Below, one piece after another: positions 8,791 through 17,730 of a stretch of DNA of 64,000 nucleotides (its first letter is position 1; the number at the start of each line of letters is the position of its first letter). A program made the translations under genes and the position numbers. The notes below the pieces were generated by a model, which had not been told where the DNA came from, made no database searches, and was given only the letters and a program-made list of their open reading frames with translations. Source of the DNA: JBCBKU01 sp038521345 (lineage in GTDB: Bacteria > Pseudomonadota > Alphaproteobacteria > Rhodobacterales > Rhodobacteraceae); the NCBI GenBank assembly GCA_038521345.1, contig JBCBKU010000004.1:179280-243279 (forward strand), read 5' to 3'.

Positions 8791-9732
8791 ATGGCACCCC
8801 GCAGCATCATCATCGACACCGATCCCGGGCAGGACGACGCCGTCGCCATCCTGCTGGCGCTGGCCAGCCCCGACGAGATCGAGGTCCGCGCGATCACGGC
8901 CGTGGCGGGCAACGTTCCCCTGCCCCTGACCGAGCGAAATGCGCGCATCATCCGCGATCTGGCCGGGCGCCCGGACGTTCCGGTCTATGCCGGGGCTGCC
9001 GCACCAATGGCATGCCCCCTTGTCACCGCCGAACATGTCCACGGCAAAACCGGTCTCGACGGTCCGCCCTTGCCGGATCCCGTCCATCCGCTGGCTCATG
9101 GACACGCGGTCGACGCGATTGTCGACATCCTGCGAACGTCGCCCGAGCGCTCGGTCACGCTTTGTCCGATCGGACCACTGACGAACATCGCCATGGCCTT
9201 CGAGGCCGCGCCCGACATCGTGCCCCGTGTTGCCGAGGTCGTCCTGATGGGCGGTGCGTATTTCGAAGTGGGCAACATAACCCCGGCCGCCGAGTTCAAC
9301 ATCTATGTCGATCCGGAAGCCGCTAGTATCGTTTTCAGATCCGGCGTACCGATCACCGTGATGCCCCTCGATGTCACCCACAAGGCGCTGACGACCGCGC
9401 CCCATGTGGCGGGCTTTCGGGCCATGGGCACGAGGGTCGGGGAAATGGTTGCCGCCTGGACCGATTTCTTCGAACGCTTCGACAAAGAGAAGTACGGCTC
9501 CGAGGGTGCGCCCCTTCACGATCCCTGCGTGATCGCCTATCTGATCCGGCCCGAGCTCTTCTCGGGACGTCACGTGAATGTGGAGATCGAGACCACGTCC
9601 GAGCTGACCCGTGGCATGACCGTGGCCGATTGGTGGGGGGTCACGGACCGCCCAAAGAACGCGATGTTCATGGGCGATATCGACGCGGACGGGTTCTTTG
9701 CCCTTCTGACCGAGCGGCTGGCGCGGCTGTGA
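8791..9732 (+). CDS. Inosine/uridine-preferring nucleoside hydrolase
   Basis: The enzyme would hydrolyse the N-glycosidic bond of nucleosides, releasing base and ribose for salvage. The diagnostic calcium-binding signature DTDPGQDDAVAILLAL lies at the N-terminus, followed by ITAVAGNVPLPLTERNA, VHGKTGLDG and the C-terminal PLHDPCVIAYLIRPEL, which carries the last conserved metal ligand. With the ATG at MAPRSIIIDTDPG the product is 313 aa, normal for the family. Its stop overlaps the GTG start of the next gene (GTGA). The substrate cannot be fixed from sequence. Confidence 0.93.
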   Translation: MAPRSIIIDTDPGQDDAVAILLALASPDEIEVRAITAVAGNVPLPLTERNARIIRDLAGRPDVPVYAGAAAPMACPLVTAEHVHGKTGLDGPPLPDPVHPLAHGHAVDAIVDILRTSPERSVTLCPIGPLTNIAMAFEAAPDIVPRVAEVVLMGGAYFEVGNITPAAEFNIYVDPEAASIVFRSGVPITVMPLDVTHKALTTAPHVAGFRAMGTRVGEMVAAWTDFFERFDKEKYGSEGAPLHDPCVIAYLIRPELFSGRHVNVEIETTSELTRGMTVADWWGVTDRPKNAMFMGDIDADGFFALLTERLARL

Positions 9733-10250
9733 TCCGGATCGCCCCGCCCGATCCGGATTGGCCCGCACGCGCGGGGGCGGAGATGACCACCTGGCGCCGG
9801 TCGATGGGTGACCGGATGCTTGAAATCCACCACATCGGCTCAACTTCGGTGCCGGGGCTGCCCGCGAAGCCCATCATAGATCTCCTCCCGATCTTTCCCG
9901 ATCCGGCGACATTGGACAGCGCCCGGGACGCGGTCGAGGCCATGGGCTATGACTGGAAGGGCGAAACCGGGATCCCCGGGCGTCGGTATTGTCGGCGGTC
10001 GGATCCGGAGACCGGCGCGCGCCTGGTCCATGCTCATGGTTTCCCGGAAGGCCATCCGGGCATTGCCCAGCATTTGTCGTTTCGCGACTGGCTGGCGGCA
10101 CATCCCGCGGCGCGGAAGGACTACGTGGCGGTCAAGACCCGCTGTGCAGCTCAGCACCCCGAAAGCGGCCTCGCCTATAGTGGCTGCAAATCTGCGTGGA
10201 TCTCGGACGCGGTCGAACGCGCGATGGCATGGGTGGAAGCGGCCACATGA
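9729..10250 (+). CDS. GrpB family (UPF0157) nucleotidyltransferase-fold protein
   Basis: The 173-aa product matches the GrpB/UPF0157 family, which has a nucleotidyltransferase fold and no firmly assigned function. Diagnostic segments are EIHHIGSTSVPGLPAKPIID, GRRYCRRSDPETGARLVHAH and HLSFRDWLAAHP. The start is the GTG within the overlapping stop of the nucleoside hydrolase; there is no ATG in frame that would keep the N-terminal IRIAPPDPDWP. The stop overlaps the next ATG by 4 nt, so three genes are coupled. Its role in this set is unknown. Confidence 0.88.
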   Translation: MIRIAPPDPDWPARAGAEMTTWRRSMGDRMLEIHHIGSTSVPGLPAKPIIDLLPIFPDPATLDSARDAVEAMGYDWKGETGIPGRRYCRRSDPETGARLVHAHGFPEGHPGIAQHLSFRDWLAAHPAARKDYVAVKTRCAAQHPESGLAYSGCKSAWISDAVERAMAWVEAAT

Positions 10251-10699
10251 CTGCCGCGCTTCACCTCGCGGGGTCTGAGGATGCGGATCGATGTGTCGCT
10301 CTCGCCGCCGCGGCGATATCGGAACGGGGCGGCACCCCTGATGCCGAGGTGCTTCGCGACGCCATCGACCCGCTTTTGGCCGGGACGCCCCACGGGGCGC
10401 TCTATCTGATCGGGCCAAGGAAATCGCCGGTCGGGTTCCTCGCCGTCTCCTTCGGTTGGTCGGTGGCCGAGGGCGGGCTGGTCGCGCGCATCGACGAGAT
10501 CTTCATCCGCGAAGGCGTGCGCGGCCGGGGCATGGGCTCAGAGGTTTTGGCGGCACTGCTTCCCCGTCTGGAAGGAGCCGGAATACGGTCGGTGCACGCT
10601 GTGGCCGAGACTGCCAATGCCGGATTGCAGCGGCTCTTTGCCCGCCACGGCTTCGCGGCAAGGGCAGAACACGTGATCCTGACACGCCGCGCCGACTAA
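10247..10699 (+). CDS. GNAT family N-acetyltransferase
   Basis: This is a 150-aa acetyl-CoA-dependent acyltransferase of the GNAT superfamily with unknown substrate. The acetyl-CoA pyrophosphate-binding motif A is seen in IDEIFIREGVRGRGMGSEVL (R-G-x-G-M/G), followed by VHAVAETANAGLQRLFARHG, the usual motif B with an aromatic/basic end. The ATG overlaps the previous stop (ATGA), which fixes the start. Together with the nucleoside hydrolase and GrpB gene it forms a three-gene coupled set. Confidence 0.88.
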   Translation: MTAALHLAGSEDADRCVALAAAAISERGGTPDAEVLRDAIDPLLAGTPHGALYLIGPRKSPVGFLAVSFGWSVAEGGLVARIDEIFIREGVRGRGMGSEVLAALLPRLEGAGIRSVHAVAETANAGLQRLFARHGFAARAEHVILTRRAD

Positions 10700-10740
10700 A
10701 TCTCTGGCATTACTCCCGCCAGCCCCCTAAATCTCGGCCC

Positions 10741-12180
10741 ATGACCCTGCGTTTCCCATTCGAGAACACGTACGCGGACTTGCCGGACCGGTTCTACGCG
10801 CGTCAGGCGCCTGTTCCGGTCGCAGCACCGCGGCTGATCCGCCTCAACCGTCCGCTCGCACAGGAACTCGGCCTGTCTGCGGATGCGCTGGAAACCTCTG
10901 AAGGGGTCGCGGTTCTGGCGGGCAATGCGGTTCCCGAGGATGCCCGGCCGCTTGCCCAGGCCTATGCCGGGCACCAATTCGGCGGATGGGTCCCGCAATT
11001 GGGCGATGGGCGTGCGATCCTGCTGGGAGAAGTTGTCGACATCCACGGGGCACGGCGCGACATCCAGTTGAAGGGCGCGGGACGCACCCCCTTCAGTCGC
11101 ATGGGCGATGGCCGGGCATGGCTTGGGCCGGTCCTGCGGGAATACCTCGTCTCGGAAGCCATGCACGCGATGCAGGTGCCGACCACGCGGGCACTTGCAG
11201 CAGTAGCCACCGGCGAGACGGTGTTGCGCGAAGCCCCCTATCCCGGCGCGATCCTGACCCGCGTGGCCGCAAGCCATGTCCGCGTCGGCACATTTCAGTA
11301 TTTCGCCGCGCGCGAGGACGTGGACGCGTTGCGACGACTGGTCGAGTTCGTCATCGACCGCCATTACCCGCAGGCTGGCACACCGATGAACCTGCTCAAT
11401 CAGGTCATAGACCGCCAAGCCCGTCTTGTGGCCCAGTGGATGGGCGTGGGTTTCATCCATGGGGTCATGAACACCGATAACACGACCATCTCGGGCGAAA
11501 CGATCGACTATGGGCCCTGTGCCTTCATGGATGCCTACCAGGCCGAGCAGGTCTATTCTTCGATCGACCATTTCGGCCGCTACGCATTCAACCGGCAGCC
11601 CGACATTCTGGTCTGGAACCTTGCGCAGTTTGCAACCGCGCTTCTGCCATTGATGGGCGCGGATCAGGATGCCGCGATTTCCGAGGCGACCGAAGTGGTG
11701 AACGGGTTCCTCGACCGGTTCCGCGACGCGTGGATGCAGGTCTTCGGGGCCAAGATCGGACTGGTGCGCCCGTTGCCGGGCGATGCCAACCTGATTTACC
11801 GGCTTCTCGACCTGATGGAGGCGAACCGGGCCGACTTCACCCTCACCTTTCGAGGCTTGGCCAATGGCCGCGCCGATGCCCTGTTTTTGGATGCCGAAGG
11901 GTTCCGGGACTGGCGGCGCGACTGGCTTGCCCGGCTGGCCGAAGATGGATCGAATGACGACGACGCCGCTGAACGGATGGCACGGGTCAATCCGGCAATC
12001 ATCCCGCGCAATCATCAGGTCGAGGCGGTGATACGGGCGTCGCTCAGCGATGATTTCGGACCGTTCGACCGTCTGCTGGGCGCTCTCGGCGATCCCTATG
12101 CCGACCCCGAGGACGCTCCGGATCTGCTGATTCCGCCCAAGCCCGAGGAAGTTGTCGCGCAGACATTTTGCGGGACCTGA
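10741..12180 (+). CDS. selO: Protein adenylyltransferase SelO (YdiU family)
   Basis: SelO is a pseudokinase-fold enzyme that transfers AMP to Ser/Thr/Tyr residues of proteins, linked in bacteria to redox stress. The 479-aa protein keeps the family core: QLGDGRAILLGEVVD, QLKGAGRTPFSRMGDGRAWL, the active-site segment GVMNTDNTTISGETIDYGP and the C-terminal RVNPAIIPRNHQVEAVI. The ATG at MTLRFPFENTYADLPDRFY agrees with the usual family N-terminus; longer upstream frames run over the GNAT gene. The C-terminus here (EEVVAQTFCGT) matches the family ending with its conserved cysteine. Confidence 0.96.
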   Translation: MTLRFPFENTYADLPDRFYARQAPVPVAAPRLIRLNRPLAQELGLSADALETSEGVAVLAGNAVPEDARPLAQAYAGHQFGGWVPQLGDGRAILLGEVVDIHGARRDIQLKGAGRTPFSRMGDGRAWLGPVLREYLVSEAMHAMQVPTTRALAAVATGETVLREAPYPGAILTRVAASHVRVGTFQYFAAREDVDALRRLVEFVIDRHYPQAGTPMNLLNQVIDRQARLVAQWMGVGFIHGVMNTDNTTISGETIDYGPCAFMDAYQAEQVYSSIDHFGRYAFNRQPDILVWNLAQFATALLPLMGADQDAAISEATEVVNGFLDRFRDAWMQVFGAKIGLVRPLPGDANLIYRLLDLMEANRADFTLTFRGLANGRADALFLDAEGFRDWRRDWLARLAEDGSNDDDAAERMARVNPAIIPRNHQVEAVIRASLSDDFGPFDRLLGALGDPYADPEDAPDLLIPPKPEEVVAQTFCGT

Positions 12181-12183
12181 GCG

Positions 12184-13080
12184 TCAGGCCGATGGTGCGC
12201 CCGGTCGATTGATCAGCCAAAGCCCGCCGGCGACGAGCGCAAGAGGTCCAAGGATGGTGGGACCCACATCCTCGCCCAGGACCAGCGCCCCAAGAAGCAC
12301 CCCGAAGATAGGCCCGAGAAAAGCGAACGAGGCCACGCTCGCAGCGGGATAGATGGTAAGAAGCCAGAGCCAGAACATGAAGCCAGCCGAGACGACGACG
12401 ACGATCTGAAAGGCCATACCCCAAAGGTGAATGGGTGCAAGGTCCCGGATGAGGGGACCGAAGGACAAGGCGAGGATCAGGAGAATTGGCGCAGAAACAG
12501 CGACTTGCCAAAGCAGCTGCATGTCCGGCGCAACCTCTTTCATGGCCGTGGCTCGGGCCGCCAGGGCAATGCCGGCCCAGCACATGCCGGCAGCCAGCGC
12601 GCAGAGATCGCCCACCAGCGATGCACGGCCATCCGTCTCGGGCCGGTCAAGAATGGCCCAGGCTGTCCCGGCAAAAGCCAGCGCCAGACCCAGCGCCTTG
12701 ACCCGGGTCATGCTTTCGCCCGGCAACAGGAAATGCGCCCCGAGCGCGGCCCAGACGGGCATCGCGTAGAATATCACGCTGGTGCGGGACACCGATGTCA
12801 GGTCGAGCGCGTTAAAAAGGAACACGAACTCGGCCGAGAAGATGGCGCCCATCAGCAGACCTGACGGAACCGTCCCCGGAGCGGGCCAGGCCAGGGTGCC
12901 GCGGGCTGTCATCCAGAAGCCGATGCAAAGCGTTGCGCCAACAGATCGAATTGCCGCCGCAAAAACCGGTTGAAGTCCCTCGTTCACGACAGCGATCACA
13001 ACCTGGTTGATCCCAAGAAGCAGGCTGAACCCCACGAGAGAGGCCACACCAAAGGTGTCGAGACTGTCTTTTCTTGGCAT
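12184..13080 (-). CDS. DMT superfamily (EamA) transporter
   Basis: This is an inner-membrane exporter of the drug/metabolite transporter superfamily with ten predicted TM helices in two EamA repeats (298 aa). Hydrophobic segments alternate regularly from LVGFSLLLGINQVVIAVVN to ILGPLALVAGGLWLINRP. The second repeat begins near DLCALAAGMCWAGIALAARA, and the family motif SVASFAFLGPIFGVLLGALV is present near the end. The ATG giving MPRKDSLDTFG is preferred over upstream starts that add a polar unrelated leader. It ends 3 nt from the selO stop on the opposite strand. The substrate is unknown. Confidence 0.88.
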   Translation of the reverse strand: MPRKDSLDTFGVASLVGFSLLLGINQVVIAVVNEGLQPVFAAAIRSVGATLCIGFWMTARGTLAWPAPGTVPSGLLMGAIFSAEFVFLFNALDLTSVSRTSVIFYAMPVWAALGAHFLLPGESMTRVKALGLALAFAGTAWAILDRPETDGRASLVGDLCALAAGMCWAGIALAARATAMKEVAPDMQLLWQVAVSAPILLILALSFGPLIRDLAPIHLWGMAFQIVVVVSAGFMFWLWLLTIYPAASVASFAFLGPIFGVLLGALVLGEDVGPTILGPLALVAGGLWLINRPGAPSA

Positions 13081-13181
13081 CCATCCCTCCGGGCGGCGAC
13101 CTGAAAGCGGCCCGCGCCGCTTGTCAAGCGGCCCCGCGCCTGTGCTAGTGCCTGTGCAAGAAACAGCAGGGACCCGCACCT

Positions 13182-14429
13182 ATGACCCTCCTTCAAATCA
13201 CCTCGCTTCTGATTGTCCTTGCGGGCATCTTCGGGGCCATCAACTACCTGTTTCTGAAGTTGCCCTCTGCAATCGGGATCCTTGTGGTCGCTCTTTTGGC
13301 ATCGGTCGCGGTTCTGATCCTTGATCTCTTGATCCCCGGGATGACGGTCGACGATCAGATCCGCGCGTTTGTTCTTGAGATCGAGTTCTCCGAGGCCCTG
13401 CTTGAGGGAATGCTGGGGCTGTTGTTGTTTGCGGGCGCACTGCACGTGAAACTGTCGGACCTTCGCGCCCAATGGCCCCTGATCTTCCTGATGGCGACGC
13501 TGGGTGTCGGACTGTCGGTGGCGGTGGTCGGGTTCGGGTTCTCATGGCTGACCGGAATGCCGCTTCTGGTCGCGCTGGTATTTGGCGCGATCATCTCACC
13601 AACGGATCCGGTGGCGGTGCTTGGGGTTCTGCGCGCGGCGAACCTGCCGAAGACCCTTGAGACGAAGATCGCCGGCGAGAGCCTCTTCAATGATGGGGTC
13701 GCCTACGTGGTGTTTCTCGTGCTGGTCGGCCTCGCCTTTCCCCATGGCGACGACCACGGCGGCGGTCTGGCCGGCGCGGCGGCGCTCTTTCTGCAAGAGG
13801 CACTTGGAGGTGCTGCGCTTGGGATCGCACTGGGCTGGCTGACATTCCGAGTCATGCGGCTCATCGATGATTATTCGCTTGAGGTGCTGCTGACGCTTGG
13901 CTTGGCCTTCGGAGGCTATGAACTCGCGGTCTGGCTGCACGTTTCTGCGCCCATCATGGCCGTCTGCGCCGGACTGTTGATCGGCGATGTCGGCGCAAAG
14001 CAGGGAATGAGCGAAGAGACCCGCCGTTATGTCGACGCGTTCTGGAAACTGGTGGACGAGATCTTGAATGCCGTCCTCTTTCTGTTGATCGGGGTCGAGG
14101 TCTTTGCGGTCGCCTTTGGGATGGATGCGGTACTGGCCGGCGTGGCCGCCATCGCGCTCGCGCTTTTGGGGCGGCTTGCGGCTGTGGCCATTCCGGTGTC
14201 GATCCTGCGCCCCTTCCGCGAGTTTTCGGCCGGTGTCGTACCAATCATGACCTGGGGTGGCCTGAAGGGCGGAATTTCGGTTGCGCTGGCCCTGTCGCTG
14301 CCCGAGGGCGAGTGGAAACCGCTGATCCTGACCGCGACCTATATCGTCGTGATCTTCTCGATCATCGTACAGGGGCTGACTGTGGCACCGTTGGCCCGCC
14401 GCGTCGGCCGCGAGCCCGAACTCGTCTGA
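13182..14429 (+). CDS. Sodium/proton antiporter, CPA1 (NhaP-like) family
   Basis: This inner-membrane cation:proton antiporter (415 aa, about 12-13 TM helices) would expel Na+ or K+ against H+ influx. The CPA1 hallmark is visible: FGAIISPTDPVAVLGVLRAA carries the conserved T-D-P motif, followed by the helix with the catalytic acid in AGESLFNDGVAYVVFLVLV (N-D). The late motif TWGGLKGGISVALALSLPEG is also typical. The start codon is the first ATG after the divergent transporter gene. The stop overlaps the ATG of the BrkB-like gene (TGATG). Confidence 0.92.
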   Translation: MTLLQITSLLIVLAGIFGAINYLFLKLPSAIGILVVALLASVAVLILDLLIPGMTVDDQIRAFVLEIEFSEALLEGMLGLLLFAGALHVKLSDLRAQWPLIFLMATLGVGLSVAVVGFGFSWLTGMPLLVALVFGAIISPTDPVAVLGVLRAANLPKTLETKIAGESLFNDGVAYVVFLVLVGLAFPHGDDHGGGLAGAAALFLQEALGGAALGIALGWLTFRVMRLIDDYSLEVLLTLGLAFGGYELAVWLHVSAPIMAVCAGLLIGDVGAKQGMSEETRRYVDAFWKLVDEILNAVLFLLIGVEVFAVAFGMDAVLAGVAAIALALLGRLAAVAIPVSILRPFREFSAGVVPIMTWGGLKGGISVALALSLPEGEWKPLILTATYIVVIFSIIVQGLTVAPLARRVGREPELV

Positions 14430-15337
14430 TGGATATGGGCGTGCCGCCCCCGTTTGCCGGACGTCCCGGCAATCCATTTCTGGACGCAAGGCGGCCATGG
14501 CTTGTGTTCTTTCGGCACATCGCCGACGAATTCGGTCGCGACAACCTCATGCATGTCGCCGCCGGGATCGCCTTTTACGGGCTTCTGGCACTGTTCCCCG
14601 GGATCACGGCGGCCCTTTCACTGGTTGTGCTTCTCGTGGATCCCGAAACAGTCATGCGCGAACTGACACGGTTTGCGGAAATCCTGCCCGACGAGGCAGC
14701 CATCATCGTCCTTGACCAGGCGCGCGCAGTGACCGCGGCCAACGCGAGTGATCTGGGCTTCGGCTTCTTTCTTGGTCTGGCACTTGCGCTCTACTCGGCG
14801 TCGAAGGGCATGCAAAGCCTGATAGACGGCCTGAACATGGCCCATAACGAGATCGAGACCCGGGGGTTCTTGTACCGCTACTTCCTTCGGATCACGCTCA
14901 CGGCGGTACTGGTGCTGGGCCTGCTGGTCGGGATCAGCACGGCGCTGATCATCCCGGCGGCCATGCACGCCGTGGGAATTGACCAAGGTGAAAGCGCCGC
15001 AGTCGCAGCGGCCCGCTGGCCGGTCATGGGCGTTCTCACGATTGTCGGGTTGCGCATCATCTATCGCTTTGCGCCAAACCATTCGCGCCCGGACGGATCC
15101 ATCCTCACTTGGGGCACGGTGCTTGCGGCGGCGGCGTGGGTCGCGGCTTCGCTTGGCTTTTCTTGGTACGTATCGAATTTCGCGAGCTACAACGAAACCT
15201 TCGGCGCATTGGGCGGCGTGATCGTCTTGCTGATGTGGCTCTGGATCTCGGGGGTGGTGATCCTAATCGGCGCCGAGATCGACGCCACGCTTGAACTGAT
15301 GCGGGATGCCCGCCGGGCGGGGAAAAACGGCGGCTGA
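14429..15337 (+). CDS. YihY/virulence factor BrkB family membrane protein
   Basis: This is a 302-aa integral membrane protein with about six TM helices. The family signature is the first segment HVAAGIAFYGLLALFPGITA and the later YSASKGMQSLIDGLNMAHNE; the last helices include GGVIVLLMWLWISGVVILIG followed by AEIDATLEL. Members were once called ribonuclease BN, but that assignment was wrong, and the function (possibly transport) is unsettled. The start overlaps the antiporter stop by one nucleotide, so the two form an operon. Confidence 0.92.
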   Translation: MDMGVPPPFAGRPGNPFLDARRPWLVFFRHIADEFGRDNLMHVAAGIAFYGLLALFPGITAALSLVVLLVDPETVMRELTRFAEILPDEAAIIVLDQARAVTAANASDLGFGFFLGLALALYSASKGMQSLIDGLNMAHNEIETRGFLYRYFLRITLTAVLVLGLLVGISTALIIPAAMHAVGIDQGESAAVAAARWPVMGVLTIVGLRIIYRFAPNHSRPDGSILTWGTVLAAAAWVAASLGFSWYVSNFASYNETFGALGGVIVLLMWLWISGVVILIGAEIDATLELMRDARRAGKNGG

Positions 15338-15409
15338 TCCCCCTCGCCAGCTTTGAGCGGCCATGACAAGATGACGGCGGGTGATTTCAGAACCGAGAGG
15401 ATTGAGGGC

Positions 15410-16249
15410 ATGAGCCTGGTAAAGACACTGGCCAAGGTGGCCATCGGCGTCGCCGTAGCCAAGGGCGTGGGCAGTATGGTTCAGGGCGGGCAGACGCGCG
15501 GCGGACGCCAAGCCGACGGAGGCTTGTTTGGTGGCGCGCATTCGCCGAATACCGGAACTGCCGGCGGTGGGCTTGAGGATCTACTGGGACAAGTCCTCGG
15601 CGGAGGAGGTACACCCGGCGCAGGACAGGGCGGTCTTGGTGGGCTTCTGGACGGCCTGTCGCAAATGAGCCAGCCGGGAGCAGCAACGGCCGGCACGGGC
15701 GGCGGTCTGGACGACCTGCTTGGGGGCCTGTCAAAACAAATGGGTGGCCTTCCCGGCGGCGCGTCGGGCGGATTGGGCGGCTTGATCGGTGCGTTGGGCG
15801 GCGCCTTGGCCGGAGGTGGGTCGACCGGCGGGTTCGCCGAGAACCTCAACAAGGCGATGCGGGAACCCGAGGCCAGCCTGAAGACCACGAACGACCAAGA
15901 GGCCGCCGCAGCGCTGATGCTCAAGGCCATGATCCAGGCCGCCAAGTCCGACGGCAAGTTCGACGAGGGCGAGCAGGAGAAGATCCTTGAACGCCTTGGT
16001 GACATTTCGGCAGAGGAACGGGCCTTCCTGCAGCGCGAGTTGAAAGCCCCTGTGGATATCGAGGGCCTCGCGCGGGAGACGCCGCGGGCCATGGCGCCGC
16101 AGGTCTACGCGATGTCGGTCATGGGCATCGATCTCGACAGTCAGGCCGAGGCGCAATACCTGCACACATTCGGTCAGGCGCTGGGTCTGGATCAGAACAC
16201 GATGAACGCGATCCATCAGCAGATGGGCGCCCCGGTTCTCTACTCGTAA
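15410..16249 (+). CDS. DUF533 (TerB-like fold) protein with glycine-rich N-terminal half
   Basis: The C-terminal half (about residues 150-279) matches DUF533, a helical domain related to TerB: AAALMLKAMIQAAKSDGKFD, EGEQEKILERLGDIS and MSVMGIDLDSQAEAQYLHTF. The N-terminal half begins with a hydrophobic helix (LAKVAIGVAVAKGVGSMVQG) and continues as Gly/Ala/Gln-rich low-complexity sequence with repeated GGLGGLLxGL-like units. The ATG at MSLVKTLAKV is chosen because it begins the hydrophobic helix. It may be a peripheral or inserted membrane protein. The function is unknown, and the tellurite link is only by fold. Confidence 0.85.
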   Translation: MSLVKTLAKVAIGVAVAKGVGSMVQGGQTRGGRQADGGLFGGAHSPNTGTAGGGLEDLLGQVLGGGGTPGAGQGGLGGLLDGLSQMSQPGAATAGTGGGLDDLLGGLSKQMGGLPGGASGGLGGLIGALGGALAGGGSTGGFAENLNKAMREPEASLKTTNDQEAAAALMLKAMIQAAKSDGKFDEGEQEKILERLGDISAEERAFLQRELKAPVDIEGLARETPRAMAPQVYAMSVMGIDLDSQAEAQYLHTFGQALGLDQNTMNAIHQQMGAPVLYS

Positions 16250-16289
16250 GGCCTTGTGCCCCGGGCCGCGGCGGGGCACCGTCGCGGCC

Positions 16290-17138
16290 ATGCGCTATCT
16301 CGTCTATGATGTCTTCACGGACACGAAGTTCTCGGGCAATCCACTGGCGATCGTCTTCGATGCGGCAGACCTCGAAACCAGCCAGATGCAGGCGATTGCT
16401 GCCGAGTTCGGGTATTCCGAGACCACGTTTGTCCTGCCACCCGAGGCGGCGGATCATACGGCCCGGGTGAGGATTTTCACACCGACGGCAGAGCTGGCAT
16501 TTGCCGGACACCCCACGGTCGGAACAGCGACGGCTCTTTTTGACGACGGTGGCGCGGCGGAGCAGATACTCGAATTGGGGGTCGGCCCGATCCCGGTCCG
16601 TATCGCGAACGGGCGCGCGCGTTTCGTAACCCGTGTACCGCTGACTGCCGAGCATGTGCTGGGCCCGAATGACGTGGCCCGATGCGTCGGACTTGATGCG
16701 GGTCAAATCCGCACCGACCGGCACGCACCCGTGCTTGCTGGGCTCGGGACCGAATTCACGCTGGCCGAATTGTCCGGAATGGACGCGCTCCGAGCGGCCA
16801 GTTCCGATGCAGGCCGCTTCCGCGCCGTGGCTGGCCCCGAGGCGCACCGCCTGGCCGTCTTCGTCTATGTGCGCGATGGCGACCGGATCGCCGCGCGCAT
16901 GTTTCAGCCTTTGGGTGGCATCACGGAAGATCCCGCAACGGGTAGCGCTGTTGCCGCGCTGGCTGCATACCTCGGACGTCTCGACGGGGTCTCGGCCCGC
17001 TTCGAAGTCTCGCAAGGGGTCGAGATGGGCCGGCCGAGCCGGATCGACGCCGAGGTGACCGTGGAGAACGGCGCGCCTGTCGCGGTCGCCATCGAAGGCG
17101 CGGCCGTGCGGGTCATGGAAGGGCATTTGATCGTCTGA
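16290..17138 (+). CDS. PhzF family isomerase/epimerase-fold protein
   Basis: The 282-aa product belongs to the PhzF family (diaminopimelate epimerase fold). Signatures are DVFTDTKFSGNPLAIVFDA at the N-terminus with the catalytic glutamate region AIAAEFGYSETTFVLPPE, then RIFTPTAELAFAGHPTVGTA, and the C-terminal repeat motif GGITEDPATGSAVAALAAYL. It is complete. Most PhzF proteins outside phenazine clusters act on unknown small metabolites, and there are no phenazine genes nearby. The start giving MRYLVYDVF is the family start. Confidence 0.93.
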   Translation: MRYLVYDVFTDTKFSGNPLAIVFDAADLETSQMQAIAAEFGYSETTFVLPPEAADHTARVRIFTPTAELAFAGHPTVGTATALFDDGGAAEQILELGVGPIPVRIANGRARFVTRVPLTAEHVLGPNDVARCVGLDAGQIRTDRHAPVLAGLGTEFTLAELSGMDALRAASSDAGRFRAVAGPEAHRLAVFVYVRDGDRIAARMFQPLGGITEDPATGSAVAALAAYLGRLDGVSARFEVSQGVEMGRPSRIDAEVTVENGAPVAVAIEGAAVRVMEGHLIV

Positions 17139-17205
17139 AAGGCGTGGGACTTCAAGCGGTCCCGACCATCGGCTATGCAAGAGCCGGGATGAACCGGGGA
17201 GAGGC

Positions 17206-17625
17206 ATGTCGGAAACCATCATCGCGCGCTGCGAAGCCAATGGGCTTCGCTTAACGGAACAGCGGCGCACCATCGCGCAAGTCCTCGAAGAGGCCGATGA
17301 TCACCCCGACGTAGAAGAATTGTACGCCCGCGCCGCGGTCCGCGATCCGAACATCTCGCTGGCGACAGTCTACCGCACCGTGAAACTGTTCGAGGAAGCC
17401 GGTATTCTGGAGCGGCGCGAATTCGGCGACGGGCGCGCGCGCTACGAGGATGCCGACCGCGACCACCACGACCATTTGATCGATATGCGCTCGGGCGAAG
17501 TCATCGAATTCGTTGACGAAGAGATCGAGGCTCTGCAGGAAAAAATCGCGCGCAAACTCGGATATGAGCTTCGCGGGCACCGGCTTGAGCTTTACGGCGT
17601 ACCCGCAGGATCGAAAAAGAGCTGA
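17206..17625 (+). CDS. Fur family metalloregulator (Fur/Mur type)
   Basis: This is a 139-aa DNA-binding repressor that senses Fe2+ or Mn2+. It has the winged-helix part with CEANGLRLTEQRRTIAQVLE and the recognition helix region ISLATVYRTVKLFEEAGILE, then the metal-site histidines in DADRDHHDHLIDMRSGEVIE. The C-terminal CxxC zinc pairs of enteric Fur are absent, as in alphaproteobacterial Fur/Mur proteins, many of which respond to manganese. The ATG is preceded by GGGGAGAGG at good spacing. Whether it controls iron or manganese genes cannot be read here; Irr is excluded by the lack of its N-terminal heme motif. Confidence 0.88.
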   Translation: MSETIIARCEANGLRLTEQRRTIAQVLEEADDHPDVEELYARAAVRDPNISLATVYRTVKLFEEAGILERREFGDGRARYEDADRDHHDHLIDMRSGEVIEFVDEEIEALQEKIARKLGYELRGHRLELYGVPAGSKKS

Positions 17626-17730
17626 CCGGCACGAGCGCAGAAAGGCTTTCCTTCCCGCTTTGAGGGTGATTGATGGGAAGAGCGGACCACCCGGCGCGCC
17701 ACACTTGACCTTATTGGACCGGCACATCCC

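Noticed and set aside
8755..9843. Long open frame (about 360 codons) on the - strand
   Set aside because: It is antisense to the well-supported nucleoside hydrolase; composition is His/Gly/Arg-rich and without any domain, as expected for an antisense frame in high-GC DNA.
10696..12015. 439-codon open frame on the - strand
   Set aside because: Antisense to selO, no recognisable motif; selO itself carries all family motifs.
15410..16249. Tellurite resistance
   Set aside because: Only a TerB-like fold (DUF533) is present; no ter genes are nearby.
16290..17138. Phenazine biosynthesis
   Set aside because: A PhzF-family protein alone, with no other phz genes, does not support phenazine production.
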